Below, one piece after another: positions 8,444 to 18,105 of a stretch of DNA of 33,631 bases. The stretch spans positions 1 to 33,631 of the forward strand of contig CACWRR010000019.1 of the NCBI GenBank assembly GCA_902763335.1, given 5' to 3'. How positions within the stretch are numbered: position 1 is the first letter of the stretch; each line of letters opens with the position of its first letter. The position numbers and the translations under genes were made by a program. Source of the stretch: an uncultured Lachnospiraceae bacterium (GTDB lineage: Bacteria > Bacillota > Clostridia > Lachnospirales > Lachnospiraceae). The notes under the pieces are model-generated. The model ran no database searches, had not been told where the DNA came from, and saw only the letters and a program-made list of their open reading frames with translations.

Positions 8444-8490
8444 GCAGTAATTACAATGGCGTAATAGCAATTGTAGTTGCTGCTTTTTTT
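8444..8490 (+). terminator. leader terminator with competing hairpin (attenuator)
   Basis: Arms 8444-8457 and 8470-8483 pair over 14 bases (two G-U pairs) and are followed by seven T's (8484-8490). An alternative hairpin, ATTAC-AATGGC-GTAAT (8450-8465), uses part of the same 5' arm and so excludes the terminator. Its six-base loop has A at position 1 and G at position 4, as in ANTAR-protein targets. The element lies between the promoter and the first gene, so it can only act as an attenuator. Confidence 0.7.
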
Positions 8491-8525
8491 GTACATAAGC
8501 AGATTATCAGAAAGGAGCAGAGGAC

Positions 8526-9449
8526 ATGGGCATATTGGTTATTATAAAACAAATGCTTGTAATAGGTATTCTTGTTATGACAGGTTATACCCTGTATAAA
8601 TTAAAGATTATAGATGAACCTGCATCAAAGAAAATATCAACACTGGTTATAGATGTATGTAATCCGGCATTGGCAATATCATGTATTATACAGAACAGAC
8701 AGCCTGTAGAACACAGGCAGATTATTGTAGCGGGATGTATAGGAATAATTATTTATGTGATACTTATCGGGCTGGGGATAATACTTCCGTACATATTAAG
8801 GATTCCGCAGGATGACAGAAAGTTCTATCATATGATGACAGTGTATACCAACACAGGCTTTATTGGTATACCTCTTGCAAGAGCTGTATTACCGGCAGAA
8901 TCAATGATATATGTAATAATATTTAACGTTTTATTTAGTCTGTTTTTTTATACACACGGTGCGTATATACTCAGAAACCGGAATAATAACATGCAGTCAG
9001 AGAAAGAGAAACGGAAAGTAAACATTGGTATAATGAGCAGTGTTATAGCCATAGCATTATGCTGGTTTAGTATATCATTACCGGATGTGATAGGTGATAG
9101 CATTATCTATATTGCAAATGCAACTACATTTTTATCAATGAGCGTACTTGGTGTGTCGCTGGCTATGGTATCACCAAAGGACATATTTAAGGGAAAAATG
9201 ATATATTTATATGCTTTGCTTCATCTTGTCATAGTTCCGGTTATTATAGGGGCGTTAATGAAGAGCAGTGGTGTTGATAAAAATATGACAGAAGCATTTG
9301 TTTTGATGACTGCTCTTCCGGCGGCCAATATGCCTCTTATACTTGCAGATAAAAACGGACATGATACAACACAGTTGTCACAGATGATTCTGCTCACGAC
9401 AGTGATGTCACTGGTAACAGTTCCACTTGTTATGTGGACATTTATATAA
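8526..9449 (+). CDS. AEC-family membrane carrier (first copy)
   Basis: A 307-residue integral membrane protein with about ten helices in two halves, matching the auxin-efflux-carrier/Mem_trans family. Diagnostic stretches are ISTLVIDVCNPALAI in helix 2, VYTNTGFIGIPLARAVL with the NTGFIGIP motif in the N-terminal half, and a final part with AFVLMTALPAANMPLI. Family members move organic acids and related small molecules; the substrate cannot be read here. It is the first gene of the eut unit, 32 bases ahead of eutA. No eutH-like permease is present, so uptake of ethanolamine or export of a product is possible. AAAGGAG at 8512-8518 precedes ATG 8526. Confidence 0.8.
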   Translation: MGILVIIKQMLVIGILVMTGYTLYKLKIIDEPASKKISTLVIDVCNPALAISCIIQNRQPVEHRQIIVAGCIGIIIYVILIGLGIILPYILRIPQDDRKFYHMMTVYTNTGFIGIPLARAVLPAESMIYVIIFNVLFSLFFYTHGAYILRNRNNNMQSEKEKRKVNIGIMSSVIAIALCWFSISLPDVIGDSIIYIANATTFLSMSVLGVSLAMVSPKDIFKGKMIYLYALLHLVIVPVIIGALMKSSGVDKNMTEAFVLMTALPAANMPLILADKNGHDTTQLSQMILLTTVMSLVTVPLVMWTFI

Positions 9450-9481
9450 TGTAGCATAGTGTCTGCGAAATGGAGGTTAGT

Positions 9482-10930
9482 ATGCAGGAAAGTATATTAA
9501 GTGCAGGAATTGACATTGGAACGTCTACAACACAGCTTATATTCAGCCGGCTTGTTATTGAAAATGTCAGTGGTTTCGGAATGATACCCAAAATAGAGAT
9601 TGTAAAAAAAGAGGTGGTGTATAGGAGTAATATCTATGACACACCTCTTATTTCAAATGAGGAGATAGACGGTGAGGCGGTAAGAAGGATTCTTGAAAAT
9701 GAGTATAAAATTGCAGGGGTAAAAACATCAGATCTGAGTACGGGGGCAGTTATTATAACAGGGGAAACATCAAGAAAAAGAAATGCAAGAGAAGTAGTTA
9801 ATGCACTGTCTGAACTGGCAGGGGATTTTGTAGTGGCAACTGCGGGACCGGACCTTGAATCGGTCCTTGCCGGAAGAGGCTCAGGTGCAGCGGCACTTTC
9901 AGAGAAAACAGGCAGTCTGGTTGCCAATATAGATATAGGAGGCGGAACTTCAAATATCTGTTATTTCAAAAATGGAAAGGTTGTGGATACTGCCTGTCTG
10001 GATATAGGTGGAAGACTTATAAAGATTAATAACGAAAGAATTACATACATATCAGATAAGATGAAAGGTTTTTTGAAGAAGAAAAATATACATTTATCAG
10101 AAGGCGACAGGGTAAGTCTGTCAGGTGGTGAAAATATTAGAAAGCTGATTGATATAACAGCGTGTATGACGGATATTCTTGAACAGTCTGTTGGCCTTGT
10201 GAAAAAGACAGATGATTTAGAGTTTATGAAGACGAATAAGCTTATTGAATATGATGGAATACCGGATATTATTACATTTTCAGGAGGTGTTGCTGACTGT
10301 ATTTATAAAGAATATGATGATGAGTTCAAGTTTCACGATATAGGTATACTATTTGGAAAATCTATAGCAGAGTCTACAGGATTCAAAGATTATTTAACAG
10401 GAAATGCGTCAGAAACCATGAGGGCAACTGTTGTGGGAGCCGGTAATTATAGCATGGACGTATCGGGAAGTACGATAGAGTATCAGAATTGCAGATTCCC
10501 TATAAAAAATATACCGGTGGTGTATGTGGATATTGCAGAAAATGATATAGACAGTCTGGCAGAAAGAATAAAGAAAAATGCAGAGGCAGTAAAGGATGGC
10601 GAAAAACATAAGCAGATAGCATTGGCATCAAAGGGAATCAGATGCCCTTCTTTTGAACAGATTGAGCAAATGGCTGAACAGATAACTGAGGCAATGAAAG
10701 ATGATATAGAGGATGGCAGCATACTACTGATTGTTATTCAGGCCGACATAGGAAAATCTCTTGGGCAGGCAATAAAGAGGAGGCTTGGCAGAGATAAACC
10801 GGTTGTATGTATAGACAGTGTCTCATGTAAATATGGAGATTATATTGATATAGGGGAACCGATGTCATCGGGGAAGGTATTACCTGTAGTTGTAAAAACA
10901 CTTATTTTTCAGACAGAGGAAGGAAGATGA
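9482..10930 (+). CDS. eutA: ethanolamine ammonia-lyase reactivating factor
   Basis: A 482-residue EutA. It is an ASKHA-type ATPase that releases damaged cobalamin from inactivated ethanolamine ammonia-lyase so that fresh adenosylcobalamin can bind. Visible are the phosphate-binding start [16 protein letters not shown], the second phosphate loop [16 protein letters not shown], and the adenosine-region motif [13 protein letters not shown]. Length is normal for the family. ATG 9482 follows GGAGG at 9472-9476; an in-frame ATG at 9470 has no ribosome binding site. The stop overlaps the start of eutB as ATGA, implying coupled translation. Gene order eutA-eutB-eutC is the common one. Confidence 0.92.
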   Translation: MQESILSAGIDIGTSTTQLIFSRLVIENVSGFGMIPKIEIVKKEVVYRSNIYDTPLISNEEIDGEAVRRILENEYKIAGVKTSDLSTGAVIITGETSRKRNAREVVNALSELAGDFVVATAGPDLESVLAGRGSGAAALSEKTGSLVANIDIGGGTSNICYFKNGKVVDTACLDIGGRLIKINNERITYISDKMKGFLKKKNIHLSEGDRVSLSGGENIRKLIDITACMTDILEQSVGLVKKTDDLEFMKTNKLIEYDGIPDIITFSGGVADCIYKEYDDEFKFHDIGILFGKSIAESTGFKDYLTGNASETMRATVVGAGNYSMDVSGSTIEYQNCRFPIKNIPVVYVDIAENDIDSLAERIKKNAEAVKDGEKHKQIALASKGIRCPSFEQIEQMAEQITEAMKDDIEDGSILLIVIQADIGKSLGQAIKRRLGRDKPVVCIDSVSCKYGDYIDIGEPMSSGKVLPVVVKTLIFQTEEGR

Positions 10931-12300
10931 ATATGGTACTAAAGACACGATTATATGGAAAAACTTATGCGTTCTCCTCAATAAAGGAAGTTCTTGCAAA
11001 AGCATCTGAACTGAAATCCGGAGATTGTCTTGCCGGAGTTGCAGCGGAATCCACGCTTCAGAGGATTGCCGCAAAAGTAGTATTAAGTGAACTGACGGTA
11101 AAAGATCTGCGTGAAAATCCGGTGGTTCCGTATGAAGAAGATTCTATTACAAGGCTGATTCAGGATGACATTGATGAGAATGTATATAACAGAGTGAAAA
11201 ATTGGAGTCTGGCAGAACTGCGGGAGTGGATTTTATCTCAGTCAACCACATCAGAAATGATAATGGAAGTCAGCAAAGGTCTGACTTCCGAGGTAATATC
11301 AGGCGTATCAAAGATAATGGGCAATCTGGATCTTATTTATGCGGGAAGAAAGATACATATTACAGCTACATGTAATACGACTATAGGTGGAGAAGGAGTT
11401 TTGGCAACCAGATTACAGCCGAATCATCCTGTAGATGATGTTAAAGGTGTGATGGCATCTACACTTGAGGGATTGAGCTATGGTATAGGAGATGCCGTTC
11501 TCGGTCTGAATCCTGCCATTGATACGGTTGACAGTACATTATCGATATGGAAAGTGCTTGGAGACATAAAGGGCAGGTACAGTATTCCGACACAGACCTG
11601 TGTGCTGTCACATGTAACCACCCAGATGGAGGCATTAAAAAAAGGAGGTAAGGCTGATTTATGTTTTCAGTCTATTGCTGGGTCTCAAAAAGCATGTGAA
11701 GCGTTTGGCATATCTGTAGAAATGCTTGAAGAAGCAAAGAACATGTTTCTTGAAAATGGAACCGCTAAGGGTGAAAATGTCATGTACTTTGAAACAGGAC
11801 AGGCGTCAGAGCTGTCATCATCAGCTCATTATGATTCAGATCAGGTGACAATGGAATGCAGGTGTTATGGGATGGCAAGGCACTATAAACCATTTCTGGT
11901 CAATACAGTCGTAGGTTTTATGGGACCGGAGTACATATATGATACAAAACAGCTTATACGGGCAGGACTGGAGGATGTGTTTAACGGACATCTTCACGGC
12001 ATACCGATGGGGTGTGACATATGTTATACAAATCACATGCCTACAGATCAGAATGATGCGGAAACCCTTGCTGTACTGTTGGCAAATGCAGGATGTCATT
12101 ATGTTATGGGGCTGCCACAGGGAGATGATGTTATGCTTATGTATCAGTCAACCGGTTATCACGATGATGCGGCATTGCGTGAAATAACGCATAAAAGACC
12201 TATAAAAGAATTTGAAGAGTGGCTGAACAAATGGGGAATATGGGAAGACGGTCATCTTGGCAGAAACGCGGGAGACCCGACTATATTTCTTAAGAAATAG
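10927..12300 (+). CDS. eutB: ethanolamine ammonia-lyase large subunit
   Basis: A 457-residue EutB, the TIM-barrel catalytic subunit. With EutC and adenosylcobalamin it converts ethanolamine to acetaldehyde and ammonia. The residues known to bind substrate in the E. coli enzyme are all present with an offset of two: Arg162 and Gln164 in ATRLQPNHP, Asn195 in LGLNPA, Glu289 in MYFETGQ, Phe331 in GFMGPE and Asp364 in [10 protein letters not shown]. So ethanolamine, or a very close amino alcohol, should be the substrate. Full length, no lesions. Start 10927 overlaps the eutA stop; a second in-frame ATG at 10933 is equally well placed behind AGGAAG. No microcompartment gene is nearby, so the acetaldehyde would be released into the cytoplasm. 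Confidence 0.95.
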   Translation: MNMVLKTRLYGKTYAFSSIKEVLAKASELKSGDCLAGVAAESTLQRIAAKVVLSELTVKDLRENPVVPYEEDSITRLIQDDIDENVYNRVKNWSLAELREWILSQSTTSEMIMEVSKGLTSEVISGVSKIMGNLDLIYAGRKIHITATCNTTIGGEGVLATRLQPNHPVDDVKGVMASTLEGLSYGIGDAVLGLNPAIDTVDSTLSIWKVLGDIKGRYSIPTQTCVLSHVTTQMEALKKGGKADLCFQSIAGSQKACEAFGISVEMLEEAKNMFLENGTAKGENVMYFETGQASELSSSAHYDSDQVTMECRCYGMARHYKPFLVNTVVGFMGPEYIYDTKQLIRAGLEDVFNGHLHGIPMGCDICYTNHMPTDQNDAETLAVLLANAGCHYVMGLPQGDDVMLMYQSTGYHDDAALREITHKRPIKEFEEWLNKWGIWEDGHLGRNAGDPTIFLKK

Positions 12301-12324
12301 TTATATCGGAACGGAGGTTTTTCC

Positions 12325-13089
12325 ATGAGTGAAGAAATAAGAGACATTACACAGATGTCAATGATGGATATGGTGGATTATTCAGGTATAAATAATCCGG
12401 ATGAGCTTAGAAAATTAAAAGAGAGAACACCGGCACGCATAGGTATAGGACATACAGGTGCAAGATATAAGACTCTCCCGATGCTCAGATTTCTTGCTGA
12501 TCAGGCGGCTGCATCAGATGCCGTATTTACCGAGGTGGATGAAGCTGTCATAAAGAAACTGGGAGTGTTTGAAGTAAAGACAAAGTGCAGCAGCAAGTAT
12601 GAGATGCTTACAAGACCTGACTGGGGAAGAATATTTGATGAGGACCAGAAACAGATTATAAAGGAAAAATGTGTGGCAAATCCACAGGTGCAGATATATT
12701 TTGGAGACGGATTATGTTCACCGTCAATAGGAGCGAATATTCCCGATTTGTATCCTGCTATCAGAAAAGGACTGGAATATGAAAATGTTACAGTCGGGAC
12801 TCCGTTTTTTGTAAGGTATTGCAGGGTAAACACGGCAAGAACCATTGCACCACTGCTTGGAGCTAAGGTTACCTGTACATTGATAGGTGAACGTCCGGGA
12901 CTTCTTACTTCAGAGAGTATGTCGGCATATATCACATATAATGCAAGACCGGATATGCTGGAATCGGAGTACACTGTTGTATCTAATATCAGCCGGCATG
13001 GAATACCGCCTGTGGAGGCAGCGGCACATATTGTCGATCTGATACTGGAAATACTTGAGAAAAAGAAAAGTGGAGTAAACCTGTCATAA
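12325..13089 (+). CDS. eutC: ethanolamine ammonia-lyase small subunit
   Basis: A 254-residue EutC, which forms the cobalamin-binding side of the lyase with EutB. Conserved blocks are RIGIGHTGARYKTLPMLRF near the N-terminus, IYFGDGLCSPSIGANIPDLYP in the middle, and VTCTLIGERPGLLTSESMSA plus ISRHGIPPVEAAAHI near the end. It is shorter than the E. coli protein because the variable N-terminal extension is reduced; the core is complete. CGGAGG (12311-12316) gives a strong ribosome binding site for ATG 12325. It lies 24 bases after eutB and 22 before the regulator, in one transcription unit. Confidence 0.93.
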   Translation: MSEEIRDITQMSMMDMVDYSGINNPDELRKLKERTPARIGIGHTGARYKTLPMLRFLADQAAASDAVFTEVDEAVIKKLGVFEVKTKCSSKYEMLTRPDWGRIFDEDQKQIIKEKCVANPQVQIYFGDGLCSPSIGANIPDLYPAIRKGLEYENVTVGTPFFVRYCRVNTARTIAPLLGAKVTCTLIGERPGLLTSESMSAYITYNARPDMLESEYTVVSNISRHGIPPVEAAAHIVDLILEILEKKKSGVNLS

Positions 13090-13111
13090 CGTCTGCGGAA
13101 AAGAGGAAAAT

Positions 13112-14275
13112 ATGGCTATTACTGTTAAAAAGTTAGTTAAAAATGTTGCAAAACGATATAAGATGGAACTGATTGCGGGAGAAAAAGGTGTAGACAATCT
13201 TGTACAGTGGGCACATATTGTGGAAGATATGGATGTGACACTTTTTCTTCGTGGTCAGGAGATTGTGTTTACAGTGGGAATTATGAATAAGTATGAGGGA
13301 TGGCTTTTAAAATTTACAAAGAACCTTTATGAAGTTGGTGTCAGTGCATTTGTTGTAAATCTCGGACCGCATACAAAAGAGATTCCTAAAGAGGTTATCG
13401 ATTTTTGTAATGAGGTGAATATGCCATTATTTATTATTCCGTGGGAGACGAGGTTAGTTGATGTAACGAGGGATTTCTGTCACAAGATTATGGTGAATGA
13501 TAATATAGAGGCAAGTATAGTTACCACAATAAAGAATATTATATTTAAGGTGGGAGATTTGGAAACACAGATACTTCAGCTTGAAAGATATGGTTATAGG
13601 AGAGACAGTAAAATATTGTTTATGTGCATAGCTCTGGATGAAAAATATGGTACAGAGGAATATGAGATACGGATGACGGAGCTTAAGAAAAATGCAGAGT
13701 GGATAGCAAGGGGAATACGGGATTTGTTTATTTCATTTGAATATAAAGAAAAACTCGTATTAACGTTAGCTGAATATGAAGAAAATGAAATCGACAGATT
13801 TACAGAAAAATTAACAGGAGTCATAAAGGCCAAGAAATTATATTCAAAGGTGAATATAGGAGTGAGTGCAAATATTCCGGGAATGGTTTCTCAGGATAAA
13901 AATTTCAGAAATGCATTCCTTACATGTGAGCTGGCTCAGAAAAGACAGGAGTATATATTAAAATATGACCAGCTTGATGTGTACAAATTCATCATGGCGG
14001 TATCTGACAGGGAAATTCTCAGGGAATATTATGACAAAACTGTTGGAAAACTTGAGATGTATGATATGGAAAATGATACAAATCTTGTGGAATTTCTGCG
14101 TGTATACCTTGAAAACAATGCAAGTCCACAGGTAGTCAGCGATAAGATGTTCATACATAGAAATACTGTAAATAATCAGTTGAGGAAAATAGAGAAAATT
14201 GTCGGTATAGATCTCAGTGACCTTGAAGGAAAGATGAAATACTATATCGCATTTTACATTGCCGATATATTGTAA
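13112..14275 (+). CDS. PucR-family transcriptional regulator
   Basis: A 387-residue regulator. The first about 125 residues match the PucR sensory domain (LIAGEKGVDNLVQWAHIVED, then FLRGQEIVFTVG and VNMPLFIIPWETRLVDV). The middle is a weakly conserved CdaR/GGDEF-like region. The last about 60 residues are the HTH_30 helix-turn-helix (FLRVYLENNASPQVVSDKMF, IHRNTVNNQLRKIEKIVGI). Relatives control purine, GABA and other nitrogen-compound catabolism in response to a pathway metabolite. As the last gene of the eut unit, just before the second AEC unit, it is the best local candidate for sensing the substrate. Its binding site is unknown. No ANTAR or histidine-kinase gene of the EutVW type is in the window. 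Confidence 0.85.
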   Translation: MAITVKKLVKNVAKRYKMELIAGEKGVDNLVQWAHIVEDMDVTLFLRGQEIVFTVGIMNKYEGWLLKFTKNLYEVGVSAFVVNLGPHTKEIPKEVIDFCNEVNMPLFIIPWETRLVDVTRDFCHKIMVNDNIEASIVTTIKNIIFKVGDLETQILQLERYGYRRDSKILFMCIALDEKYGTEEYEIRMTELKKNAEWIARGIRDLFISFEYKEKLVLTLAEYEENEIDRFTEKLTGVIKAKKLYSKVNIGVSANIPGMVSQDKNFRNAFLTCELAQKRQEYILKYDQLDVYKFIMAVSDREILREYYDKTVGKLEMYDMENDTNLVEFLRVYLENNASPQVVSDKMFIHRNTVNNQLRKIEKIVGIDLSDLEGKMKYYIAFYIADIL

Positions 14276-14313
14276 GATGTTCATTTGCACAAATAAATAT
14301 AGGCAGTTGTCGA

Positions 14314-14342
14314 TTGAGGAAGAATATTGACCATGCTATAAT
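14314..14342 (+). promoter_or_regulatory. promoter of the second AEC carrier
   Basis: TTGAGG (14314-14319), a 17-base spacer and a perfect TATAAT (14337-14342). The start is expected near 14349. Confidence 0.65.
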
Positions 14343-14375
14343 GAGTGCAGTTCAAAACAAAAGAAACAGGCAACG

Positions 14376-14404
14376 AAGCCATCTGCTATAAGCAGGTGGC
14401 TTTT
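14376..14404 (+). terminator. leader hairpin/attenuator before the second AEC carrier
   Basis: Arms 14376-14387 and 14391-14402 pair over 12 bases (one G-U) around an ATA loop, but only four T's follow, two of them in the stem, so termination may be partial. A competing mini-hairpin GGC-AACGAA-GCC (14369-14380) overlaps the 5' arm and again has a six-base loop with A at 1 and G at 4. Its stem is only three pairs. Confidence 0.55.
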
Positions 14405-14434
14405 GTAGTTGAAGGTAATGGCAGGTGGTAGTTA

Positions 14435-15346
14435 TTGGAACAGTTAATCGTAAAATCCTGCGGATACATATTTCTGATTATTCTTGGATATATGTTAAAG
14501 CGGATGGGAATATTTGATGCTGATACAAAAAGTATTCTCGGAAAATTGTTACTGTATATAACATTACCGTTTGCGTTTATAGCAAATTTCAGAAGCTTTC
14601 AAAAAGATGAATTGCTTGTCTGGTATTTTCTTATCGGTTTTGTAACAAATATCATATCAATATGGTGTGGAAGAATTCTTTGCGGACACAGAGAGTGCAG
14701 AGACAGAGCAATGTACCTGATAGAATGTTCCGGATATAATATAGGAGCATTTGCAACTCCTATGATAGGTTCAATGCTTCCGGGGCAGGCAACCGTTGTA
14801 TCGAGTATGTTTGATATAGGAAACAGTATCATGTGTATCGGAGGAATTTATCCGCTGTCAAGAAGAGAGATAAAGAAAGATAAGGGAAATATAAGAGAAC
14901 AGATAATGTTCATAGTAAAAAATCTGTTCAGTTCAATACCGTTTGATACATATCTGGTTATGTTATTCATATCACTTGCGGGAATAAGACTTCCATCAGT
15001 GGTAAGTGATGTGGCAGGAGACTTTGGAGCACCGTCAATCATTATTACAATGATTATGATTGGCATAAGTTTTGAGATAAATGTTTCAAAGGAAGATATA
15101 AGCGACATTATAAAGATTCTGGTATCAAGATATGTATTAGCAGTCCTGTTTATAGTTGGAATAAGGATGCTGCCGATGTTTGATGAAGTACAGAAACAGA
15201 CTTTAAGCATATGTGTATTTGCACCGGTAACAAGCATATCCACTACATATTGTAACATGTGTGGATGCAAAGCCCAGGTATATGGGGCGGTAAGTTCAAT
15301 AAGTGTTATTATCAGCATGATAATATATGTTGTATTGATGAGTTAA
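14435..15346 (+). CDS. AEC-family membrane carrier (second copy)
   Basis: A 303-residue carrier of the same family as the 8526 gene but clearly diverged. Markers are GYMLKRMGIFDADTKSILGK, LLYITLPFAF, the central YNIGAFATPMIGSML (the NxGxxGxP-like region, altered), and CVFAPVTSISTTY near the end. The start is TTG 14435 behind AGGTGG (14423-14428). It gives the usual short N-terminus before the first helix; no ATG is better placed. It forms its own unit between an attenuator and the hairpin at 15367. Two separate AEC carriers flanking the eut genes suggests different substrates, for example one for uptake and one for product export. That is inference. Confidence 0.75.
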   Translation: MEQLIVKSCGYIFLIILGYMLKRMGIFDADTKSILGKLLLYITLPFAFIANFRSFQKDELLVWYFLIGFVTNIISIWCGRILCGHRECRDRAMYLIECSGYNIGAFATPMIGSMLPGQATVVSSMFDIGNSIMCIGGIYPLSRREIKKDKGNIREQIMFIVKNLFSSIPFDTYLVMLFISLAGIRLPSVVSDVAGDFGAPSIIITMIMIGISFEINVSKEDISDIIKILVSRYVLAVLFIVGIRMLPMFDEVQKQTLSICVFAPVTSISTTYCNMCGCKAQVYGAVSSISVIISMIIYVVLMS

Positions 15347-15366
15347 AAATTAATAGCAGATATAAA

Positions 15367-15406
15367 TAACAAAGATGTTATATAAAAAATGACATCTTTG
15401 TTTTTT
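15367..15406 (+). terminator. terminator/attenuator before the ABC importer operon
   Basis: Arms AACAAAGATGT (15367-15377) and ACATCTTTGTT (15391-15401) with a T tract to 15406. It may end the AEC unit. It also carries a competing hairpin, ATAAC-AAAGAT-GTTAT (15365-15380), with a five-pair stem and a six-base loop with A at 1 and G at 4, which would block the terminator. A possible promoter upstream is TTCAAT (15295-15300), 17 bases, GATAAT (15318-15323), but it is weak. Confidence 0.7.
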
Positions 15407-15445
15407 TATAAATTAACATTTTTTACACTGAAAGGAGAATAAGTT

Positions 15446-17050
15446 ATGAAGAAAAATTTTAAGAAAATTGCAGCAATGATAATGACAGCTACCATGATGC
15501 TATCTCTTACAGCCTGTGGTGGCGGTGGTACAACATCAAATGGAAATGGAGGAAGTGATTCACAGCAGGCAGCAGGAGAGCCGGTGATGTCAGATGTATT
15601 AAAAGTAGCATTGAATGCAGATCCGCCAACACTTGACCCGCTTATGTCTACAGGAGCAATCGTCAGAGACTGTAATAAATATATCTTTGAAGGCTTGTTT
15701 GAAATGAATGAAAATTATGAGCCGTCTCCTCAGTTGTGTGAATCGTATGAAGCAAATGATGATTATACTGAATTTACATTTAAGTTAAGACAGGGAGTTC
15801 TCTTCCATAATGGTGATGAGATGAAGGCTGATGATGTAGTTGCATCATTGAACAGATGGTTATCTAAGAACAGTGCAGTTAAGTCACTTATTACAAACGG
15901 AGAACAGTTTGAGAAAGTTGATGATTATACGGTAAAGATTTCATTAACAAATCCGTGTTATACACTTACAGCAGCCATGTGTGCACCGGCACAGTTTCCG
16001 GCTATAATGCCTAAGTCGGTTGTAGATGCTGCTACAGAAGACGGCGGAATATCAGAGTACATCGGTACAGGTCCTATGAAGTTTGGTGAATGGGTACAGA
16101 ACCAGTACTTACTCTTAGAGAAAAATGATGATTACAAGGGACCGGGATATGAGTTAGACGGTGAGGCAGGAGATAAACCTATTTATTTCAAAGAGGTATA
16201 TTTATACTTCGTAACAGATGCCACAATCCGTACAGCCGGAATACAGACAGGTGAATATGACATTGTAAGTAACTTGAATTATGATGACGTTGAAATGTTA
16301 AGCTCAGATCCAAATGTAAAACTTGATAAATCCTTGATGGGATACACAGGAATTATCATGAACAAGGCAGAAGGAACACTTGGAACAAATGAAAAATTAA
16401 GAGGTGCCATTACATATGCACTTGACTGTGATGAAATCATGGCAGCAGCATATCCGGCAGAAGGTTATGCAGATGTATATTCAAGCATGATGCCTGAAGG
16501 AAGCAAGTGGTATACAGAAAAAGGAACAGAAGCAATTAACAGCAAGGATATGGATAAAGCAAAGGAACTTTTAAAAGAGTCAGGATATGACGGAACACCT
16601 ATTAAGGTTGTAACCAATCAGGTATATCCACAGCATTATAACGGAACACTCGTACTGGTACAGCAGCTTGAAGACCTTGGACTTGAGGTAGACCTTGAAG
16701 TAGTTGACTGGACAACAATGCTTGAGTATAAGAAGACTAAAGGAACATATGACCTGTACTACATGGATTATCCGGCAGTTACTACTCCTACATCACTCAG
16801 AACAATTTCACAGACAGATGAAGGATGGACAACATGGCCAGAATTCCTCGATTTATTAAATGGTGTTACATCAGCAAAGAGCGATGATGAAGCCGTTGCA
16901 GCATGGGAGAATTGTCAGGAATATCTGTTTGGAAGATACTCATATGTTCCACTCGGATACAGCTACTACTGTAATGCAACAACAGCAGATATTGAAGGAT
17001 ATCATTCTATAAGTTGTCAGTGTATATACGGAGCATACAAGGCACAGTAA
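15446..17050 (+). CDS. ABC importer substrate-binding lipoprotein, family 5 (dipeptide type)
   Basis: A 534-residue extracytoplasmic binding protein. The N-terminus is a lipoprotein signal with lipobox LTAC and lipid-anchored Cys24, followed by a Gly/Ser-rich linker. The mature part has the SBP_bac_5 pattern: ADPPTLDPLMSTG, YIFEGLFEMNE, FKLRQGVLFHNGDEMKADDV and YALDCDEIMAAAYP. Proteins of this family deliver peptides, nickel, glutathione, opines and other amides to DppBCDF-type transporters. AAAGGAG at 15433-15439 precedes ATG 15446. As the first gene of the catabolic operon it should be the most highly made, aided by the hairpin at 17084. The downstream amide hydrolases suggest an amide-bonded substrate. 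Confidence 0.92.
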   Translation: MKKNFKKIAAMIMTATMMLSLTACGGGGTTSNGNGGSDSQQAAGEPVMSDVLKVALNADPPTLDPLMSTGAIVRDCNKYIFEGLFEMNENYEPSPQLCESYEANDDYTEFTFKLRQGVLFHNGDEMKADDVVASLNRWLSKNSAVKSLITNGEQFEKVDDYTVKISLTNPCYTLTAAMCAPAQFPAIMPKSVVDAATEDGGISEYIGTGPMKFGEWVQNQYLLLEKNDDYKGPGYELDGEAGDKPIYFKEVYLYFVTDATIRTAGIQTGEYDIVSNLNYDDVEMLSSDPNVKLDKSLMGYTGIIMNKAEGTLGTNEKLRGAITYALDCDEIMAAAYPAEGYADVYSSMMPEGSKWYTEKGTEAINSKDMDKAKELLKESGYDGTPIKVVTNQVYPQHYNGTLVLVQQLEDLGLEVDLEVVDWTTMLEYKKTKGTYDLYYMDYPAVTTPTSLRTISQTDEGWTTWPEFLDLLNGVTSAKSDDEAVAAWENCQEYLFGRYSYVPLGYSYYCNATTADIEGYHSISCQCIYGAYKAQ

Positions 17051-17083
17051 TCGTTAAATCAGTATAAAGGTATTAAAGTATTT

Positions 17084-17112
17084 GGGCTGCTATATGATTC
17101 ATATAGTAGCTC
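17084..17112 (+). other. intercistronic hairpin after the binding-protein gene
   Basis: A near-perfect palindrome, with 12-13 pairs around a very small loop and no T tract after it. Such hairpins between a binding-protein gene and its permease commonly protect the upstream mRNA and raise binding-protein yield over the membrane parts. The function here is inferred. Confidence 0.6.
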
Positions 17113-17136
17113 AAACATTGAGGAAGTGATGAGAAT

Positions 17137-18090
17137 ATGGGAAAATATATATTAAAAAGAATAGCGGGAGTAATAGTAACATTATTGATACTGTCCGTGG
17201 CAATTTTCTCCATTACGCATATAATGTCCGGTGATCCGGCACTGGCGATGTTAGGTTCGGATGCATCTGCGGAACAGGTTGAAGCACTGAGAGCAGAAAT
17301 GGGACTTGATCAGCCGCTTACGGCTCAGTATATAAGCTGGATAAAGGATACTATAAGTGGAGATTTGGGAGATTCTTATTTCAGACATCAGACAGTAATA
17401 CAGGCATTATCAGAGCGTATCGGACCTTCGACAGAGCTGGCAATTATTTCTGAACTTATAGCAATTCTTATTGGTATTCCTTTAGGAATAACGGCAGCTA
17501 AGAGAAAAGGAGGAGCTGTAGATCTCGCAGCAAGTTCCGCAGCCATTCTTGGAATGTCAATGCCGGCATTCCTGTTAGGATTATTGTTTATATTATTGTT
17601 TAGTGTAAATATGGGAGTCTTACCGGTTTCAGGTTATGTAACGGTGGCTAAGGGAGGGCTTTCCAATCATTTATCATATATGGTTATTCCTTGTGTGACA
17701 ATGGGACTTGTACAGTCGGCACTGATTATGAGAATAACAAGATCTTCATTTGCCGAGGTAATGGGAAAAGATTATATAAAGACTGCAAAGGCAAAAGGAT
17801 TAAAGGAAAGAGTTATCTTATATAAGCATGTATTCAGAAATGCAGGAGCAACTATTGTAACTATTCTCGGACAGAGCTTTGGTTCATTAATAGCAGGTGT
17901 TGCGGTACTTGAGACAATGTTTAACATACCGGGAATGGGACAGCTTATCGTTGATTCGGTCTTAAAAAGAGATTATCCCGTTATTCAGGGAGCAGTATTA
18001 TTTGTAAGTATTTTATATGTGTTAATTAATCTGGTGGTTGATATTTCATATGGATTTATAGACCCTCGTATCAGGGTGACAAGAAGTTAG
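17137..18090 (+). CDS. ABC importer permease, DppB type
   Basis: A 317-residue inner-membrane permease with about six helices. It opens with the typical MGKYILKRIAGVIVTLLIL. The cytoplasmic ATPase-contact loop is present as MRITRSSFAEVMGKDYIKTAKAKGL, and the last part contains ETMFNIPGMGQLIVD, as in DppB/OppB. It pairs with the next gene to form the channel. GAGGAAG lies upstream at 17119-17125, somewhat far from ATG 17137. The stop is 15 bases before the next start. Confidence 0.92.
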   Translation: MGKYILKRIAGVIVTLLILSVAIFSITHIMSGDPALAMLGSDASAEQVEALRAEMGLDQPLTAQYISWIKDTISGDLGDSYFRHQTVIQALSERIGPSTELAIISELIAILIGIPLGITAAKRKGGAVDLAASSAAILGMSMPAFLLGLLFILLFSVNMGVLPVSGYVTVAKGGLSNHLSYMVIPCVTMGLVQSALIMRITRSSFAEVMGKDYIKTAKAKGLKERVILYKHVFRNAGATIVTILGQSFGSLIAGVAVLETMFNIPGMGQLIVDSVLKRDYPVIQGAVLFVSILYVLINLVVDISYGFIDPRIRVTRS

Positions 18091-18105
18091 AAAGGAGGGC
18101 TGAAA

